From the NCBI RefSeq assembly GCF_030695065.1, contig NZ_JAUYTR010000025.1, forward strand, positions 1-64,000: a stretch of 64,000 nucleotides of DNA, given 5' to 3'. Within the stretch, counting starts at the first letter, position 1, and every line of letters begins with the position of its first letter. Positions 9,717 through 19,549 of the stretch are shown piece by piece. The stretch is from Sediminibacterium sp. Lineage in GTDB: Bacteria > Bacteroidota > Bacteroidia > Chitinophagales > Chitinophagaceae. Position numbers and translations under genes: made by a program. The notes beneath the pieces are model-generated. The model saw only the letters and a list, made by a program, of their open reading frames with translations, was not told where the DNA came from and did not search any database.

Positions 9717-10283
9717 ATGGCAACTACTTCCGACATCAGCCGTGGCATGATTCTAAAATTAGACGGCAATCTATACTCTGTAGTAGAGTTTGGCGAAAAT
9801 AAAACTGCAAGAGCTGCAGCAAAAGTTTGGGCTAAATTGAAAGGTGTAGACAATAAGCGCTCTATCGAAAAAACTTGGAACAGTGGTGAAAACATTTACC
9901 CTGTTAGAGTAGAAAAAAAGGCATTTCAGTACCTATACAAGGATGAAACAGGTTATAACTTAATGAATAACGAAACCTTTGAACAAATTGCTTTAGCAGA
10001 GGAAATGATTGATGCGCCTCAGTTTTTAATGGATGGTTCTGAAGTATTTGTTTTTATTAATACGGAAACCGAATTGCCAATTGGAGCTGAGTTGCCTGAA
10101 AAAATAGTCGTAAGAGTCACTTATTGCGAGCCAGGCCTTAAAGGCGATACCGCTACTAGAGCTTTAAAAGCAGCAACTATCGAAACTGGTGCTACCGTAA
10201 TGGTGCCTTTGTTTGTTGACCAAGACGAATTGATACGCGTAAATACCAAGTCGGGTGATTACGTAGAACGCGTTAAAGAATAA
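9717..10283 (+). CDS. efp: Elongation factor P with Arg at the tip position
   Basis: EF-P binds the ribosomal E site and relieves stalling at polyproline stretches. The 188-residue protein has the KOW-like domain I and two OB domains, ending with the expected ETGATVMVPLFVDQDELIRVNTKSG-type signature (residues about 155-183). The tip loop reads NKTARAAAKV at residues 28-37, placing Arg at 32. In most EF-Ps this loop is the PGKG type with a modified Lys; the NKSGR-type loop with Arg32 is typical of EF-Ps rhamnosylated by EarP. No earP-like gene is adjacent here. A strong promoter precedes it and a terminator follows, so it is monocistronic. Confidence 0.95.
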   Translation: MATTSDISRGMILKLDGNLYSVVEFGENKTARAAAKVWAKLKGVDNKRSIEKTWNSGENIYPVRVEKKAFQYLYKDETGYNLMNNETFEQIALAEEMIDAPQFLMDGSEVFVFINTETELPIGAELPEKIVVRVTYCEPGLKGDTATRALKAATIETGATVMVPLFVDQDELIRVNTKSGDYVERVKE

Positions 10284-10308
10284 CTTCTACCGGGTAATCC
10301 CGGAATAC

Positions 10309-10342
10309 AATGACCTGATTCCATTCGTTTCAGGTCATTTTG
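10309..10342 (+). terminator. efp terminator
   Basis: A 10-bp stem, AATGACCTGA with TCAGGTCATT, has an 11-base loop and is followed by TTTTGCTT. It separates efp from accBC. Confidence 0.8.
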
Positions 10343-10439
10343 CTTATAACGAGAAAATACCTGTTTTTTAGTAAAAAAAGGCTATTTTGCCCCACAATTC
10401 AGCAAAAACTAACTGATTTTACCCCTAAAACTGCCATTT

Positions 10440-10916
10440 ATGGACTTAAAGCAAATCCACGAATTAATCAAGATTATCAACAAAAGCAATATTGGAGAAA
10501 TTAGTATTGAAGATAAAGATGGTAAAGTAACCATTAAGCAAAAGGAAGAACCTGCTGTAAATGTTACTGCTGCACCTAGCCATCAAGTTTATACTACTGC
10601 TGCTCCCTCTTTAGCTGCTGCTCCAGTTCAAGCTACTCCTGCCGCAGCTTCAGCCGCTGCTCCTAAGACAGACAACCTTATTACAGTGAAAAGTCCAATG
10701 ATTGGTACTTTTTACCGTAGACCTTCCCCAGATAAGCCCATCCTTGCAGAAGTTGGGTCAGAAATCACTCCTGGTAAAGTGGTTTGTATAATTGAAGCAA
10801 TGAAATTGTTCAATGAAATAGAAAGTGAAGTAAAAGGAACGATTGTTAAGGTATTGGTAGAAGATGCCAGCCCTGTAGAATATGATCAGCCTTTGTTCTT
10901 AGTTGAGCCGGCTTAA
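10440..10916 (+). CDS. accB: Acetyl-CoA carboxylase biotin carboxyl carrier protein
   Basis: AccB carries the biotin that is carboxylated by AccC and used to make malonyl-CoA for fatty-acid synthesis. The 158 residues comprise an N-terminal helical segment, an Ala/Pro-rich flexible linker (about residues 43-76), and the biotinyl domain with the MIGTFYR strand and the EAMKLFNEI biotinylation motif (Lys122). The gene is 26 bases upstream of accC, and the two form an operon. Upstream is efp, an arrangement found in many bacteria, but here a terminator lies between them. Confidence 0.96.
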   Translation: MDLKQIHELIKIINKSNIGEISIEDKDGKVTIKQKEEPAVNVTAAPSHQVYTTAAPSLAAAPVQATPAAASAAAPKTDNLITVKSPMIGTFYRRPSPDKPILAEVGSEITPGKVVCIIEAMKLFNEIESEVKGTIVKVLVEDASPVEYDQPLFLVEPA

Positions 10917-10942
10917 TCAATTCTTCACCTAAAAAATTCTAC

Positions 10943-12280
10943 ATGTTTAAGAAAATATTAATTGCCAATAGGGGAGAGATTGCCTTGCGTGTAATCAGAA
11001 CCTGTCGTGAAATGGGTATTAAAACAGTTGCTGTTTACTCAACAGCAGATAGGGAAAGCCTTCACGTAAAATTTGCTGATGAAGCTGTTTGTATAGGAAA
11101 GCCTCAGAGCAGTGATTCTTATTTGAATATTGCTCATATTATGGCCGCTGCAGAAATTACCAATGCAGATGCAATTCACCCTGGGTATGGATTTTTAGCT
11201 GAGAATGCCCGATTCTCTCAAATCTGTGCCGATCATGGTATCAAGTTTATTGGTCCAACCCCAGATATGATTAATAAAATGGGAGACAAGATCACTGCAA
11301 AAGAAACCATGATAAAGGCAGGTGTTCCTGTTGTTCCAGGTGGAGAAGGCTTGTTGGAAAGTATTGAGCAAACCAAATCATTGGCAAAAGAAGTTGGGTA
11401 TCCTGTTATATTGAAAGCTACTGCTGGTGGTGGTGGAAAAGGGATGCGTGTTGTTTGGACTGAGGAAGAAATTGAAAAAGCATATACTTCTGCAAAAATG
11501 GAAGCTGCTGCATCGTTTAAAAATGATGGTATTTATATGGAGAAATTCGTTGAAGAACCTCGCCATATAGAAATACAAATTGCAGGAGACCAATATGGAA
11601 ATGTTTGTCATTTAAGTGAAAGAGATTGCTCTATTCAACGTCGTCACCAGAAATTGGTTGAAGAATCTCCTTCCCCTTTTATGACTGCAGATTTGCGTGC
11701 AAAAATGGGCGAAGCAGCCATTAAAGCGGCTGCTGCAATTAATTATGAAAGTGTTGGAACCATTGAGTTTTTAGTAGATAAACATCGCAACTTCTACTTT
11801 ATGGAAATGAATACCCGTATTCAAGTAGAACACTGTGTTACTGAAGAAGTAGTGAGTTTTGATTTGATTAAGGAGCAAATTAAAATTGCCATGGGCGAAA
11901 AAATTTCAGGAAGAAATTATGAGCCAACCATGCATGCAATTGAGTGTAGAATTAATGCAGAAGACCCATATAATGATTTCAGGCCATCACCTGGAAAAAT
12001 CACCAATTTATTTACTCCTGGTGGTCATGGAGTAAGAGTAGACAGTCATGTATATGCAGGATATGTAATTCCTCCTTATTATGATTCAATGATTGGTAAA
12101 CTAATTACTGTAGCGCAAACACGTGAAGAAGCAATAGATACCATGTATAGAGCGCTGAGTGAATATGTAATTGAGGGTGTTAAAACAACAATTCCATTCC
12201 ACTTGCAATTGATGCAAAATGAAGATTTTAGAAAAGGAAACTTTACTACTAAATTCTTGGAATCTTTTACAATGAAATAA
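10943..12280 (+). CDS. accC: Acetyl-CoA carboxylase biotin carboxylase subunit
   Basis: AccC uses ATP and bicarbonate to carboxylate the biotin on AccB. The 445-residue protein opens with [20 protein letters not shown], has the glycine-rich ATP-grasp loop ([14 protein letters not shown]), the metal/ATP-binding [16 protein letters not shown] and the C-terminal biotin carboxylase domain. Length is as usual (about 445-450) with no fused BCCP or carboxyltransferase domain, so this is the separate-subunit enzyme. A perfect terminator follows. Confidence 0.97.
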   Translation: MFKKILIANRGEIALRVIRTCREMGIKTVAVYSTADRESLHVKFADEAVCIGKPQSSDSYLNIAHIMAAAEITNADAIHPGYGFLAENARFSQICADHGIKFIGPTPDMINKMGDKITAKETMIKAGVPVVPGGEGLLESIEQTKSLAKEVGYPVILKATAGGGGKGMRVVWTEEEIEKAYTSAKMEAAASFKNDGIYMEKFVEEPRHIEIQIAGDQYGNVCHLSERDCSIQRRHQKLVEESPSPFMTADLRAKMGEAAIKAAAAINYESVGTIEFLVDKHRNFYFMEMNTRIQVEHCVTEEVVSFDLIKEQIKIAMGEKISGRNYEPTMHAIECRINAEDPYNDFRPSPGKITNLFTPGGHGVRVDSHVYAGYVIPPYYDSMIGKLITVAQTREEAIDTMYRALSEYVIEGVKTTIPFHLQLMQNEDFRKGNFTTKFLESFTMK

Positions 12281-12323
12281 ACTTTTGAATGTCAACTATC
12301 TTTTTGGGTATTGACAATAAAAT

Positions 12324-12366
12324 AAGAAGCCCCCAGACAATTAAAATTTGGGGGCTTCTTGTTTTT
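12324..12366. terminator. Terminator after accC, probably bidirectional
   Basis: A 12-bp perfect stem, AAGAAGCCCCCA (12324-12335) with TGGGGGCTTCTT (12349-12360), is followed by GTTTTT. It lies between convergent accC and the Spy-like gene and can serve both. Confidence 0.9.
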
Positions 12367-12378
12367 AGCTTGAATATT

Positions 12379-12765
12379 TTACTTAGAACCACCACCGCCT
12401 CTTTGAGGGCGATTTTTTCTCATCTCTTCGTAGAAGTCGTTCACCAATTTAATTTGATCATCGGTTAAAGGAATGGCTTTAAACTTTTTTGTCTTTTCTT
12501 CATTTACTGTTTTGGTTTTCGCAGCTCTTTCTTCTTCGCTTAAATCGCGCATGCCACGCATTTCACCTTGACTCCATAATTGAATTTCTAAAACCTTGTC
12601 TGCTTGCGCATCAGTAAGCTTTGTTTTTTCAATTAATTGAGGCTTTACACGTTGCTTCATCATTTCAAGCATTTGTGCAGGATCCATTTGACCACCGCCC
12701 TGAGCTTGCACGGTGTTAAGAGAACAGATTAGCGCAAAAACGGCTACTGTGATTATTTTTTTCAT
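12379..12765 (-). CDS. Small Spy/CpxP-like periplasmic protein
   Basis: A 128-residue exported protein. Residues 1-22 form a signal peptide (MKKIITVAVFALICSL... ending VQAQ). The mature part is helical and highly charged, with two TDxQ helices (LTDAQADKVLEIQ and LTDDQIKLVNDFYEEM) of the kind seen in Spy/CpxP-type chaperone-like or stress proteins, and a Gly-rich tail (QRGGGGSK). An upstream in-frame start at 12831 would read through a perfect hairpin (12789-12818) that is better explained as the glnA terminator, so the Met of the signal peptide is chosen. Family membership is tentative. Confidence 0.7.
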   Translation of the reverse strand: MKKIITVAVFALICSLNTVQAQGGGQMDPAQMLEMMKQRVKPQLIEKTKLTDAQADKVLEIQLWSQGEMRGMRDLSEEERAAKTKTVNEEKTKKFKAIPLTDDQIKLVNDFYEEMRKNRPQRGGGGSK

Positions 12766-12788
12766 TGTTTGGGAGTTTATATTAAACA

Positions 12789-12818
12789 AAATAGTGGATT
12801 TTTTCAAATCCACTATTT
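12789..12818 (-). terminator. glnA terminator
   Basis: A 13-bp perfect stem, AAATAGTGGATTT with AAATCCACTATTT, has a four-base loop. On the minus strand it follows the glnA stop by about 40 bases and is followed by TTGTTTAAT. It lies 24 bases upstream of the Spy-like start. Confidence 0.8.
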
Positions 12819-12857
12819 CTTTATCGGTCAAAAGCTTGTGATAGTCGGCAGTTCTTA

Positions 12858-15047
12858 TTAACGTAAGAACAACATTTCTCTGTATTTAGGCAATGTCCAG
12901 TACTCATCGTCTACTAAATGTTCCAATTTATCAACATGGTATCTGATTTCATCAAAATAAGTGCTCTTGATATTTTCATATGCAATGGCTTTTTCTCTGC
13001 TATGAGTAATATTGTTAACCACTTTTCTTGCTTCAACCATTTCATACACTTTGGTATGAATTACTGAAATATGTTTGCTGATGAATTTAAGAATGGTTAA
13101 TTGGCTGCTATACATAGACTCATCAAGTCCTGTTTCTTTTAATCCAGTAATATTTTTAATTAAATCGTTCTGGTATTTAATAGCGGCTGGTAAAATATGG
13201 TTAATGGCTAAATCTCCCATAACTCTTGCTTCAATTTGCACCGTCTTGATGTATTTCTCTAATTCAATTTCGTATCTAGCTTCAAGCTCAGAATGAGAGT
13301 AGATGCCATTGGTTTGATACAATTTCATTGCCTTTTCTGTAACCATTGCATCTAAAGCAATAGGGGTGGTTTTTAAATTGGGTAAACCACGCTTCTCTGC
13401 TTCTTTATGCCATTCTTCGCTATATCCATCACCTTCAAACAACACTTTTTTACTAGCAACAATGTATTTCTGAATTACATGCATGATGGCAATTTCTTTC
13501 TTGTCACCTTTTTCAATTAAGCCATCTACTTCTGCTTTGAATTTCTTTAAAGTATCTGCCATGATGGTATTCATAACTGTCATTGCATTGGCACAGTTTG
13601 CAGAAGAACCCACTGCACGGAATTCAAATTTGTTTCCAGTAAATGCAAATGGAGATGTTCTGTTTCGATCTGTATTATCTAGCATTAATTCTGGAATGCT
13701 GCGATGTAAGTCTAATTTCAAAATGGCTTCATCTTGTTCATCAAACTTAGTACCAACTCTTGTTTCAACATCAGCTAATACTTTTGATAAATATTGACCA
13801 ACAAAAACAGAAATAATTGCAGGCGGTGCTTCATTGGCCCCTAATCTATAATCATTAGATGCAGAAGCAATAGCTGCTCTCATAATGTCTGCATTGTCGT
13901 GAACCGCCTTAATGGTGTTTACGAAGAATGTAAGGAACATTAAGTTGGTCTTTGGGGTTTTGCCAGGAGCAAGCAAGTTAACCCCAGTGTCTGTTGCTAA
14001 ACTCCAGTTATTGTGTTTGCCGCTACCATTGATTCCAGCAAATGGTTTTTCGTGTTGAAGCACAACAAGGTTATGTCTTTTTGCTACTCTTTCCATTACA
14101 TCCATTAAAAGGATATTATGGTCAACAGCAATATTTACATCTTCAAAAATAGGAGCACACTCAAATTGAGCTGGAGCTACTTCGTTGTGACGAGTACGCA
14201 ATGGAATACCCAATTTATAAGCTTCTTGCTCATAATCTCTCATAAATGCATATACTCTTTCTGGAATTGAACCAAAGTAATGGTCTTCCATTTGCTGACC
14301 TTTTGCAGGTGCGGCACCAAAAACGGTTCTGCCGCACTGAACAAGATCTGGTCTTGCAGTAGCAAGGCCTGCATCAATTACAAAGTACTCCTGCTCCCAA
14401 CCTAATGTAGGAGTTACTTTAGTAACGTTTTTATCAAAATAGTTACATACTTCAACAGCCGCTTTATTTAAAGCTTCAGTAGCTTTTAATAAAGGAGCTT
14501 TGTAGTCAAGTGATTCACCTGTATAAGAAACAAAAAGGGTTGGTATGCACAAAGTTTTGCCTTTGCCAATTTCCATAATGAAAGCTGGAGAAGAAGGGTC
14601 CCATGCAGTATAACCACGAGCTTCAAAAGTGGCTCTTAATCCTCCACTAGGGAAAGAAGAAGCGTCTGGCTCTTGTTGAATTAATGCGGCTCCGTCAAAC
14701 TCTTCAATTGCAGTTCCATCACTCTTTAAAGTAAAGAAAGAGTCGTGTTTTTCGGCGGTAGTGCCTGTTAATGGTTGAAACCAGTGTGTATAGTGGGTAA
14801 CACCTTTACTTTCTGCCCAAGCTCTAATTCCATTTGCAATTTGACTAGCAACACTGCGGTCAATTTTTTTACCACCTCTAATGCTGGTAATTAAACTTTT
14901 ATATGCTTCATCGCTTAAAAACTCACGAGCAGTTTTTTGTGTGAATACGTTTTCACCGAAAATACCAGTAATCTTAGAACTGAATTGCGGTATAGAAGTT
15001 TCCGCATCGTTGGCAATACTGCTGATTGCGTTAAATCTTAAAGACAT
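12858..15047 (-). CDS. glnN: Glutamine synthetase type III
   Basis: GSIII makes glutamine from glutamate, ammonia and ATP, and is the type often found in Bacteroidota. The 729-residue length is right for GSIII and far longer than GSI or GSII. Recognisable motifs include the catalytic GWEQEYFVID (around residue 225), RHNEVAPAQFE, GINGSGKHNNWS and NRTSPFAFTGNKFEFRAVGSS. The start at MSLRFNAISSI is preferred over an ATG 8 codons upstream. The likely -7 element (TATTTTTG, 15069-15076) overlaps the T tract of the terminator of the upstream T9SS gene. Confidence 0.96.
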   Translation of the reverse strand: MSLRFNAISSIANDAETSIPQFSSKITGIFGENVFTQKTAREFLSDEAYKSLITSIRGGKKIDRSVASQIANGIRAWAESKGVTHYTHWFQPLTGTTAEKHDSFFTLKSDGTAIEEFDGAALIQQEPDASSFPSGGLRATFEARGYTAWDPSSPAFIMEIGKGKTLCIPTLFVSYTGESLDYKAPLLKATEALNKAAVEVCNYFDKNVTKVTPTLGWEQEYFVIDAGLATARPDLVQCGRTVFGAAPAKGQQMEDHYFGSIPERVYAFMRDYEQEAYKLGIPLRTRHNEVAPAQFECAPIFEDVNIAVDHNILLMDVMERVAKRHNLVVLQHEKPFAGINGSGKHNNWSLATDTGVNLLAPGKTPKTNLMFLTFFVNTIKAVHDNADIMRAAIASASNDYRLGANEAPPAIISVFVGQYLSKVLADVETRVGTKFDEQDEAILKLDLHRSIPELMLDNTDRNRTSPFAFTGNKFEFRAVGSSANCANAMTVMNTIMADTLKKFKAEVDGLIEKGDKKEIAIMHVIQKYIVASKKVLFEGDGYSEEWHKEAEKRGLPNLKTTPIALDAMVTEKAMKLYQTNGIYSHSELEARYEIELEKYIKTVQIEARVMGDLAINHILPAAIKYQNDLIKNITGLKETGLDESMYSSQLTILKFISKHISVIHTKVYEMVEARKVVNNITHSREKAIAYENIKSTYFDEIRYHVDKLEHLVDDEYWTLPKYREMLFLR

Positions 15048-15068
15048 ATTATTTTGATTTATTTTGCG

Positions 15069-15076
15069 CAAAAATA
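15069..15076 (-). promoter_or_regulatory. glnA -7 element
   Basis: On the minus strand TATTTTTG matches TAnnTTTG exactly, 22 bases upstream of the glnA start. It coincides with the T-rich tail of the terminator at 15076-15121. Confidence 0.5.
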
Positions 15077-15121
15077 AGCCTATTTACCGTTTAGAATAAT
15101 TCTTTTCGGATAAATAGGCTT
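15076..15121 (-). terminator. Terminator of the large SdrD_B/T9SS gene
   Basis: AAGCCTATTTA (15076-15086) and TAAATAGGCTT (15111-15121) form an 11-bp perfect stem with a 24-base loop. On the minus strand the hairpin is followed by ATTTTTG. It sits 45 bases downstream of the T9SS gene stop and directly upstream of glnA. Confidence 0.65.
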
Positions 15122-15165
15122 AAAATGTGAATAAAATACTCAAAAATTAATACATGTATTTATTT

Positions 15166-18100
15166 TTAATATTTACCTGCTAGTATTTTAGTTGCTTTGT
15201 ATTTAGTATTGTCTACACCTGTTCCATCCAAATTGATAATCAATACTTTTTGTGCACCATTGTTTTCCATTTCCACAGAAACAATATTTTCTCCTCTAAT
15301 GGCATTCACCTGCTTGGTTAAAATAACTCTTCCAGTAACTCCATCACTAATTTTTAATTGCAAAGTTTTACTGTTGTCGCTTTTAAAGCGAACAGAAAAC
15401 TTGTTTCCAGTAACCGGATTGGGGAAGGCACTCATGCTTACCTCTTTTAAGCTATTGATGTAGTTCATATCTTCTTTGCTAAAAGAGATATTGCTTACTG
15501 CCAATTGTAAGTCGGTACTTTTTCCTTTGTTTGGAGGAACAATAGTGATGATAATAGAACTAATATCTTTCAAATCAATGTTGCTGTTAAAAGCAATTGA
15601 TTTAAAATCTTCTAATCCAATAGCATACTCTTTTGTTTCGTTGCTAATAGGTAATTGAATATTATACTGGTCATCCCAATTTTTGATAGACTGTTTTACT
15701 AGTGTAATTAAAATTGGAGCATTTCCGGAAGCAGTGAATTTTAAAGACTTGTAGCTGCTAAGATCTTGTGGAGTTCCACCTGCTCTTAATAACTTATAAA
15801 CAGTAATATAGTCTGGTGTAGTTCCAGCAATTTCAGCATTTCTGAATACACTAAATTCATCTTTTGCTTTTGGCGTATTACTATTGGTTACTACAAACTT
15901 TTTAAGACTGGTGGTATTGGTATTATAATCTACACCCCAAGCACCATCGGCCATGAATACCTGATCTTCTAATTTACCATTGATGAATAAGTTAATGGTA
16001 GATTCGAATAAATCGTTGGTAGGTATTGAAACACTTGTAAGGCCATTGGCTTTTGCTGTAAAAGGAATGGTTCTTTTTACTTGTGTAGTAGACTGCTCGT
16101 TGGCTCTGTCACTAATTTCAAAGTAACCAGTAGTTGCAGTTAAATTGTTTTGCAAGGTTAAAGTAACATTTTCATCTGACCTTTTTCCTGCTGTAAAATA
16201 AGCGCCAGGCAAACCTGCTGTATTTGGAATAGAAACAACTGGTAATCCGGTGTTAAGGCGTGTAATGATATCTGTTGCCATTTCAATCACTAGGCTAGGA
16301 GATCCACCCCAAAGTTGAATGTTGTACATCATCTCTTCTAGGGTATAATCTTTATTTAACCAATTCGATTGAATAGTATAGTTGTTTCTTCCACTTTCTG
16401 CACCAATGATAAAGCTGGTAGCATATTCAATTTCACCATTCGTGTTTTTCAAATTGTATTGTACTAACTCATATCCTTTTACATTGATTGTTTTCAACGA
16501 AATCAATTCATATCCTTTTAAACGATCACAAATTGCTTTAGTATGATCATACACTTGGCCAACTGTTCTAGTTCCAAATGCAACTGCTTTTGAAACATTA
16601 TTACTTACAAAGTCGATAGATAAAATTTCTTTAGCATTAGTGATTGAAATAATATCATTAGGTGTAGAAACAAAAGATTTATAACCGTTAGACAATTTAG
16701 TAGGTAAAATGTCTTGTAGTTTTAATGCTGTTCCTACAGATGCACCAGCGTATCTGTTGTATTGATCAGGAGTTGGAAGTTTTGTATAATCCACTGGTCC
16801 TTGCTCACTTTTAACAGCTCTGTTAAATACTCTGTATGCAATAGCATCGCCCAAGCTTTTGCTTTCAACACCACCACCACCACCACCGCCAACACCGCCA
16901 ATGGTAACAAATCCAAAGTCGTAGGTATGATTGTTTTCGCCAGCAATTCCGGTAGTAATGTTAATTTCTGCGTCATTTCCAGTAAGGGAAGCGTCGCTGT
17001 CTCTTAAATCTGCATCTACATCTAATCCTCCATTATTAATTACAGTTAATTCATAGGTGCTTAATGGAGTTTGAACGCTTGAGCCAGTTGCGTTAGCAAT
17101 GCGAATAATTAAAGCAGCACCTGGTTGAATTTGTGTGATATTATAGATAGCTGAAGCAGTGTTTACTCCATTTGGATCAGAAGAGAAAATATAGTTGCCT
17201 TCTGCATCAGTAGTTGCAGTTGCAATTACTGTAGAACCTTGTACTAAACTAACAGTAACTCCAGCAATTCCAATTTCCTCGGCGTCTTGAATTCCATCAC
17301 CGTCTACATCAAACCAAACTCTATTTCCAATTTCAATTGGAGCAGGTGCAGTAATGATTTCTAAATCACCAAGTCCGTTGGCTTTACCAAATACACTTAC
17401 ATCGTTTCCTTCATATAATACTTTACCATTTAAGGCAATACCATTGCTGTTATTGTAATAACGAACACCACCTGTATACCAGGTGGTAATAGGGTCAAAT
17501 GCAGTACTTATTAATTCCTTTCCAGGGAAGTTTAAAATAGAGCCTGTACTGGTTTCTTCGTGGTCTATATATAATTTACCAGTTGAAGTATTTCCAATTC
17601 CTAAAGTGCCGCCTAAACCAGCTGAAAAACGGTCAGTAAAATAAAACTCTCCTCCTCCAGGACCTTCCCCATTGCCAGCACCAGCAGAAGTATTGGTTCC
17701 ATCTGAACCATTGTTTTCTAATGTAAAGCTGGTGTAAGTTCCATTGTTGCTCGCTTTTAAAATATCACCAGCAGCATTTCCAGTAAATAAACTAGTACCA
17801 GTTGTGCCCCTATTTTGATTGCCTGTTTGATGTCCGGTACGGTCCATTAATCCTAAAATCATTGATCCATCGGCTGGATTAAATTCGATGCTTGAAAGCA
17901 TTGGTTGCGGATAAATAGCAGTACCAGTATTGCCAACAACAGTTAGTTCGGCAAATGTTCTTGCCCATGGATGCCAAGAACCATGGCTGGTTGTTGCTGC
18001 AGGAATGGTTCCATTGGGGTCTACGTAATTGGTATTGTGATTAACATTAAAGCCAGTGTTCATATTGGCTTTTCTATTGTATGTAAGGGGCGCGTCTAAA

Positions 18101-19326
18101 ACAGTAGTAAATGTTTCAGCACCGGGTGTTGCAGTTGCATCAACTTTTAGAACCACCATTTTTAATTCAGCTCTATCAACACTAGAGTTATCTGGTTTAA
18201 CACCATCTAATACTCCGCCTACATAAATAGCTCCCCTATAAAATTTAACTGCAAATGGTCTAAAGCTGCTATTGCCTTCTGTAACGGAAAATGCATTGTA
18301 AGAAACAATTTGAGAAGCCAATGTTGGAGCAGTTCCGTTTGCACCAATTTCTACTCTCCAAAGTTTACGATCGTTTAGATTAATTAAATATAAATAACGA
18401 CCATCATCAGAAATAGCCATGCCCCCAATCCCTTTTTTACCAACCTCGGTAAATGCCAAAGCGTCGTTGTTTGGTTGGGTTTTATTAAAATCACCTGGGC
18501 TAAAACTTCTACCAGGTATATCACCAGCATCAAATGCAGGGTTTACTGCATTTAGGTTTACAAAACTGGTAGTATTGGTTTTATTGCTGGTACTTTTTGC
18601 ATTGTTGGTAACATAAATTCCGTTCATTCCTAAAGGCCCCATAGAAACATGGCGCTTTACAAATGCGGCATAAAAAACTTTATCAGCTTTTCTGCTATAT
18701 GCAGTTGCCCAAACAGAACCAATTTGGCCCATATCAGCTATAACATCTGCTGTAGCAACTCCATCATAATTGAAAGCAAAACTTCCATCACCATTTTTTG
18801 CATCAAACCAATTGCCATTATCTACTTGGCTATTACCATTTGCATATGTTGGAAGAATAATTCTTGCATTTAAATTATCTATATAATCGCCAGGATAGTT
18901 AATACCAAAGTCTGCTGTAGAAGAAGGAGCAGTAACAAATTGAACACTTGTTTTATTATTAGCACCAAAAGGAGCCGTAAAATCAGCCGACTGCCAACCA
19001 CTAAATTCTAATCTAACTTTAGTTGTAGCAGGAATGGTGCCTGCAGAAAAACTATATGCTCCATTAATACCTGAAGTTGTTGATCCTAGCAAAGTACCTG
19101 CATTGTCATAGGCTTTAATAGTAATGCCAGCAGCTCCCGGTTCGTTGTAGGAAGCCGTATTGTTTTTGGCACCATTTGCATTAAAGTCTCTGTAAACTGT
19201 TCCACTAACTTGAGCGTTAATTGAAGCAATTATGCCTAACTGTGCTAAAACAATCAACAATACATAAATAAAGTATTGTTTTACCCTGTTGGCTTTTGGG
19301 TTAGATAATGTGTAAATAGCTTCCAT
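15166..19326 (-). CDS. Large secreted SdrD_B-domain protein with T9SS sorting domain
   Basis: A 1386-residue cell-surface or secreted protein. In order: signal peptide (hydrophobic 19-36, cleavage near NAQ-39); an SdrD_B/Cna-like beta domain (about 40-145, [12 protein letters not shown]... GINYPG); a long propeller-like or YVTN-like region (150-655, for example [17 protein letters not shown]); a second SdrD_B domain (665-806, [18 protein letters not shown]); a Gly-rich linker (810-819); a module shared with the protein at 23862-26348 (about 820-1290); and a type A T9SS sorting domain (1296-1386, [13 protein letters not shown]). It is divergent from the propeller/peroxidase operon across a 223-base gap. 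That gap contains the 26-bp element at 19439-19464, also found upstream of the second cargo gene. Role unknown; adhesin or surface-layer function is possible. Confidence 0.85.
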   Translation of the reverse strand: MEAIYTLSNPKANRVKQYFIYVLLIVLAQLGIIASINAQVSGTVYRDFNANGAKNNTASYNEPGAAGITIKAYDNAGTLLGSTTSGINGAYSFSAGTIPATTKVRLEFSGWQSADFTAPFGANNKTSVQFVTAPSSTADFGINYPGDYIDNLNARIILPTYANGNSQVDNGNWFDAKNGDGSFAFNYDGVATADVIADMGQIGSVWATAYSRKADKVFYAAFVKRHVSMGPLGMNGIYVTNNAKSTSNKTNTTSFVNLNAVNPAFDAGDIPGRSFSPGDFNKTQPNNDALAFTEVGKKGIGGMAISDDGRYLYLINLNDRKLWRVEIGANGTAPTLASQIVSYNAFSVTEGNSSFRPFAVKFYRGAIYVGGVLDGVKPDNSSVDRAELKMVVLKVDATATPGAETFTTVLDAPLTYNRKANMNTGFNVNHNTNYVDPNGTIPAATTSHGSWHPWARTFAELTVVGNTGTAIYPQPMLSSIEFNPADGSMILGLMDRTGHQTGNQNRGTTGTSLFTGNAAGDILKASNNGTYTSFTLENNGSDGTNTSAGAGNGEGPGGGEFYFTDRFSAGLGGTLGIGNTSTGKLYIDHEETSTGSILNFPGKELISTAFDPITTWYTGGVRYYNNSNGIALNGKVLYEGNDVSVFGKANGLGDLEIITAPAPIEIGNRVWFDVDGDGIQDAEEIGIAGVTVSLVQGSTVIATATTDAEGNYIFSSDPNGVNTASAIYNITQIQPGAALIIRIANATGSSVQTPLSTYELTVINNGGLDVDADLRDSDASLTGNDAEINITTGIAGENNHTYDFGFVTIGGVGGGGGGGVESKSLGDAIAYRVFNRAVKSEQGPVDYTKLPTPDQYNRYAGASVGTALKLQDILPTKLSNGYKSFVSTPNDIISITNAKEILSIDFVSNNVSKAVAFGTRTVGQVYDHTKAICDRLKGYELISLKTINVKGYELVQYNLKNTNGEIEYATSFIIGAESGRNNYTIQSNWLNKDYTLEEMMYNIQLWGGSPSLVIEMATDIITRLNTGLPVVSIPNTAGLPGAYFTAGKRSDENVTLTLQNNLTATTGYFEISDRANEQSTTQVKRTIPFTAKANGLTSVSIPTNDLFESTINLFINGKLEDQVFMADGAWGVDYNTNTTSLKKFVVTNSNTPKAKDEFSVFRNAEIAGTTPDYITVYKLLRAGGTPQDLSSYKSLKFTASGNAPILITLVKQSIKNWDDQYNIQLPISNETKEYAIGLEDFKSIAFNSNIDLKDISSIIITIVPPNKGKSTDLQLAVSNISFSKEDMNYINSLKEVSMSAFPNPVTGNKFSVRFKSDNSKTLQLKISDGVTGRVILTKQVNAIRGENIVSVEMENNGAQKVLIINLDGTGVDNTKYKATKILAGKY

Positions 19327-19438
19327 ATCCAGGTATTTATAAAAAGTTGTAAAAGGCGGATTTATATTATACTAAAGATAGATGCAAAACCGCTTTTTTG
19401 TATTCAAAACAGCTTAAAATGGCAGCTAGAAGCCAAAT

Positions 19439-19464
19439 ATACCAACCGTTTTGTATGTATTTTT
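19439..19464. promoter_or_regulatory. Shared upstream element, copy 1
   Basis: ATACCAAC, three variable bases, then TTTGTATGTATTTTT. The same 23 fixed bases recur at 26431-26456. In both places the element is upstream of a T9SS gene (113 bases from this one, 83 from the other) and in the same orientation relative to it. It may be a regulator or sigma-factor site. Confidence 0.5.
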
Positions 19465-19477
19465 CTGCAAATACATA
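19454..19477. repeat. Inverted repeat in the divergent control region
   Basis: TATGTATTT (19454-19462) and AAATACATA (19469-19477) are perfect 9-base inverted repeats with a six-base spacer, overlapping the right half of the shared element. The shape suits a dimeric regulator site. The second copy of the shared element lacks the right arm. Confidence 0.4.
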
Positions 19478-19549
19478 TCATTTTTTAGTCGTTGAAAGAA
19501 AAATTGATGAGATTGTCATTCATATACATTAATAGATTTAATAATTTTA

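Noticed and set aside
16734..17007. Overlapping ORFs inside the SdrD_B/T9SS gene, and the CCA/GGT-rich tract at about 16869-16900
   Set aside because: The tract codes for the Gly-rich linker of the large protein; the other-frame ORFs are by-products of this composition.
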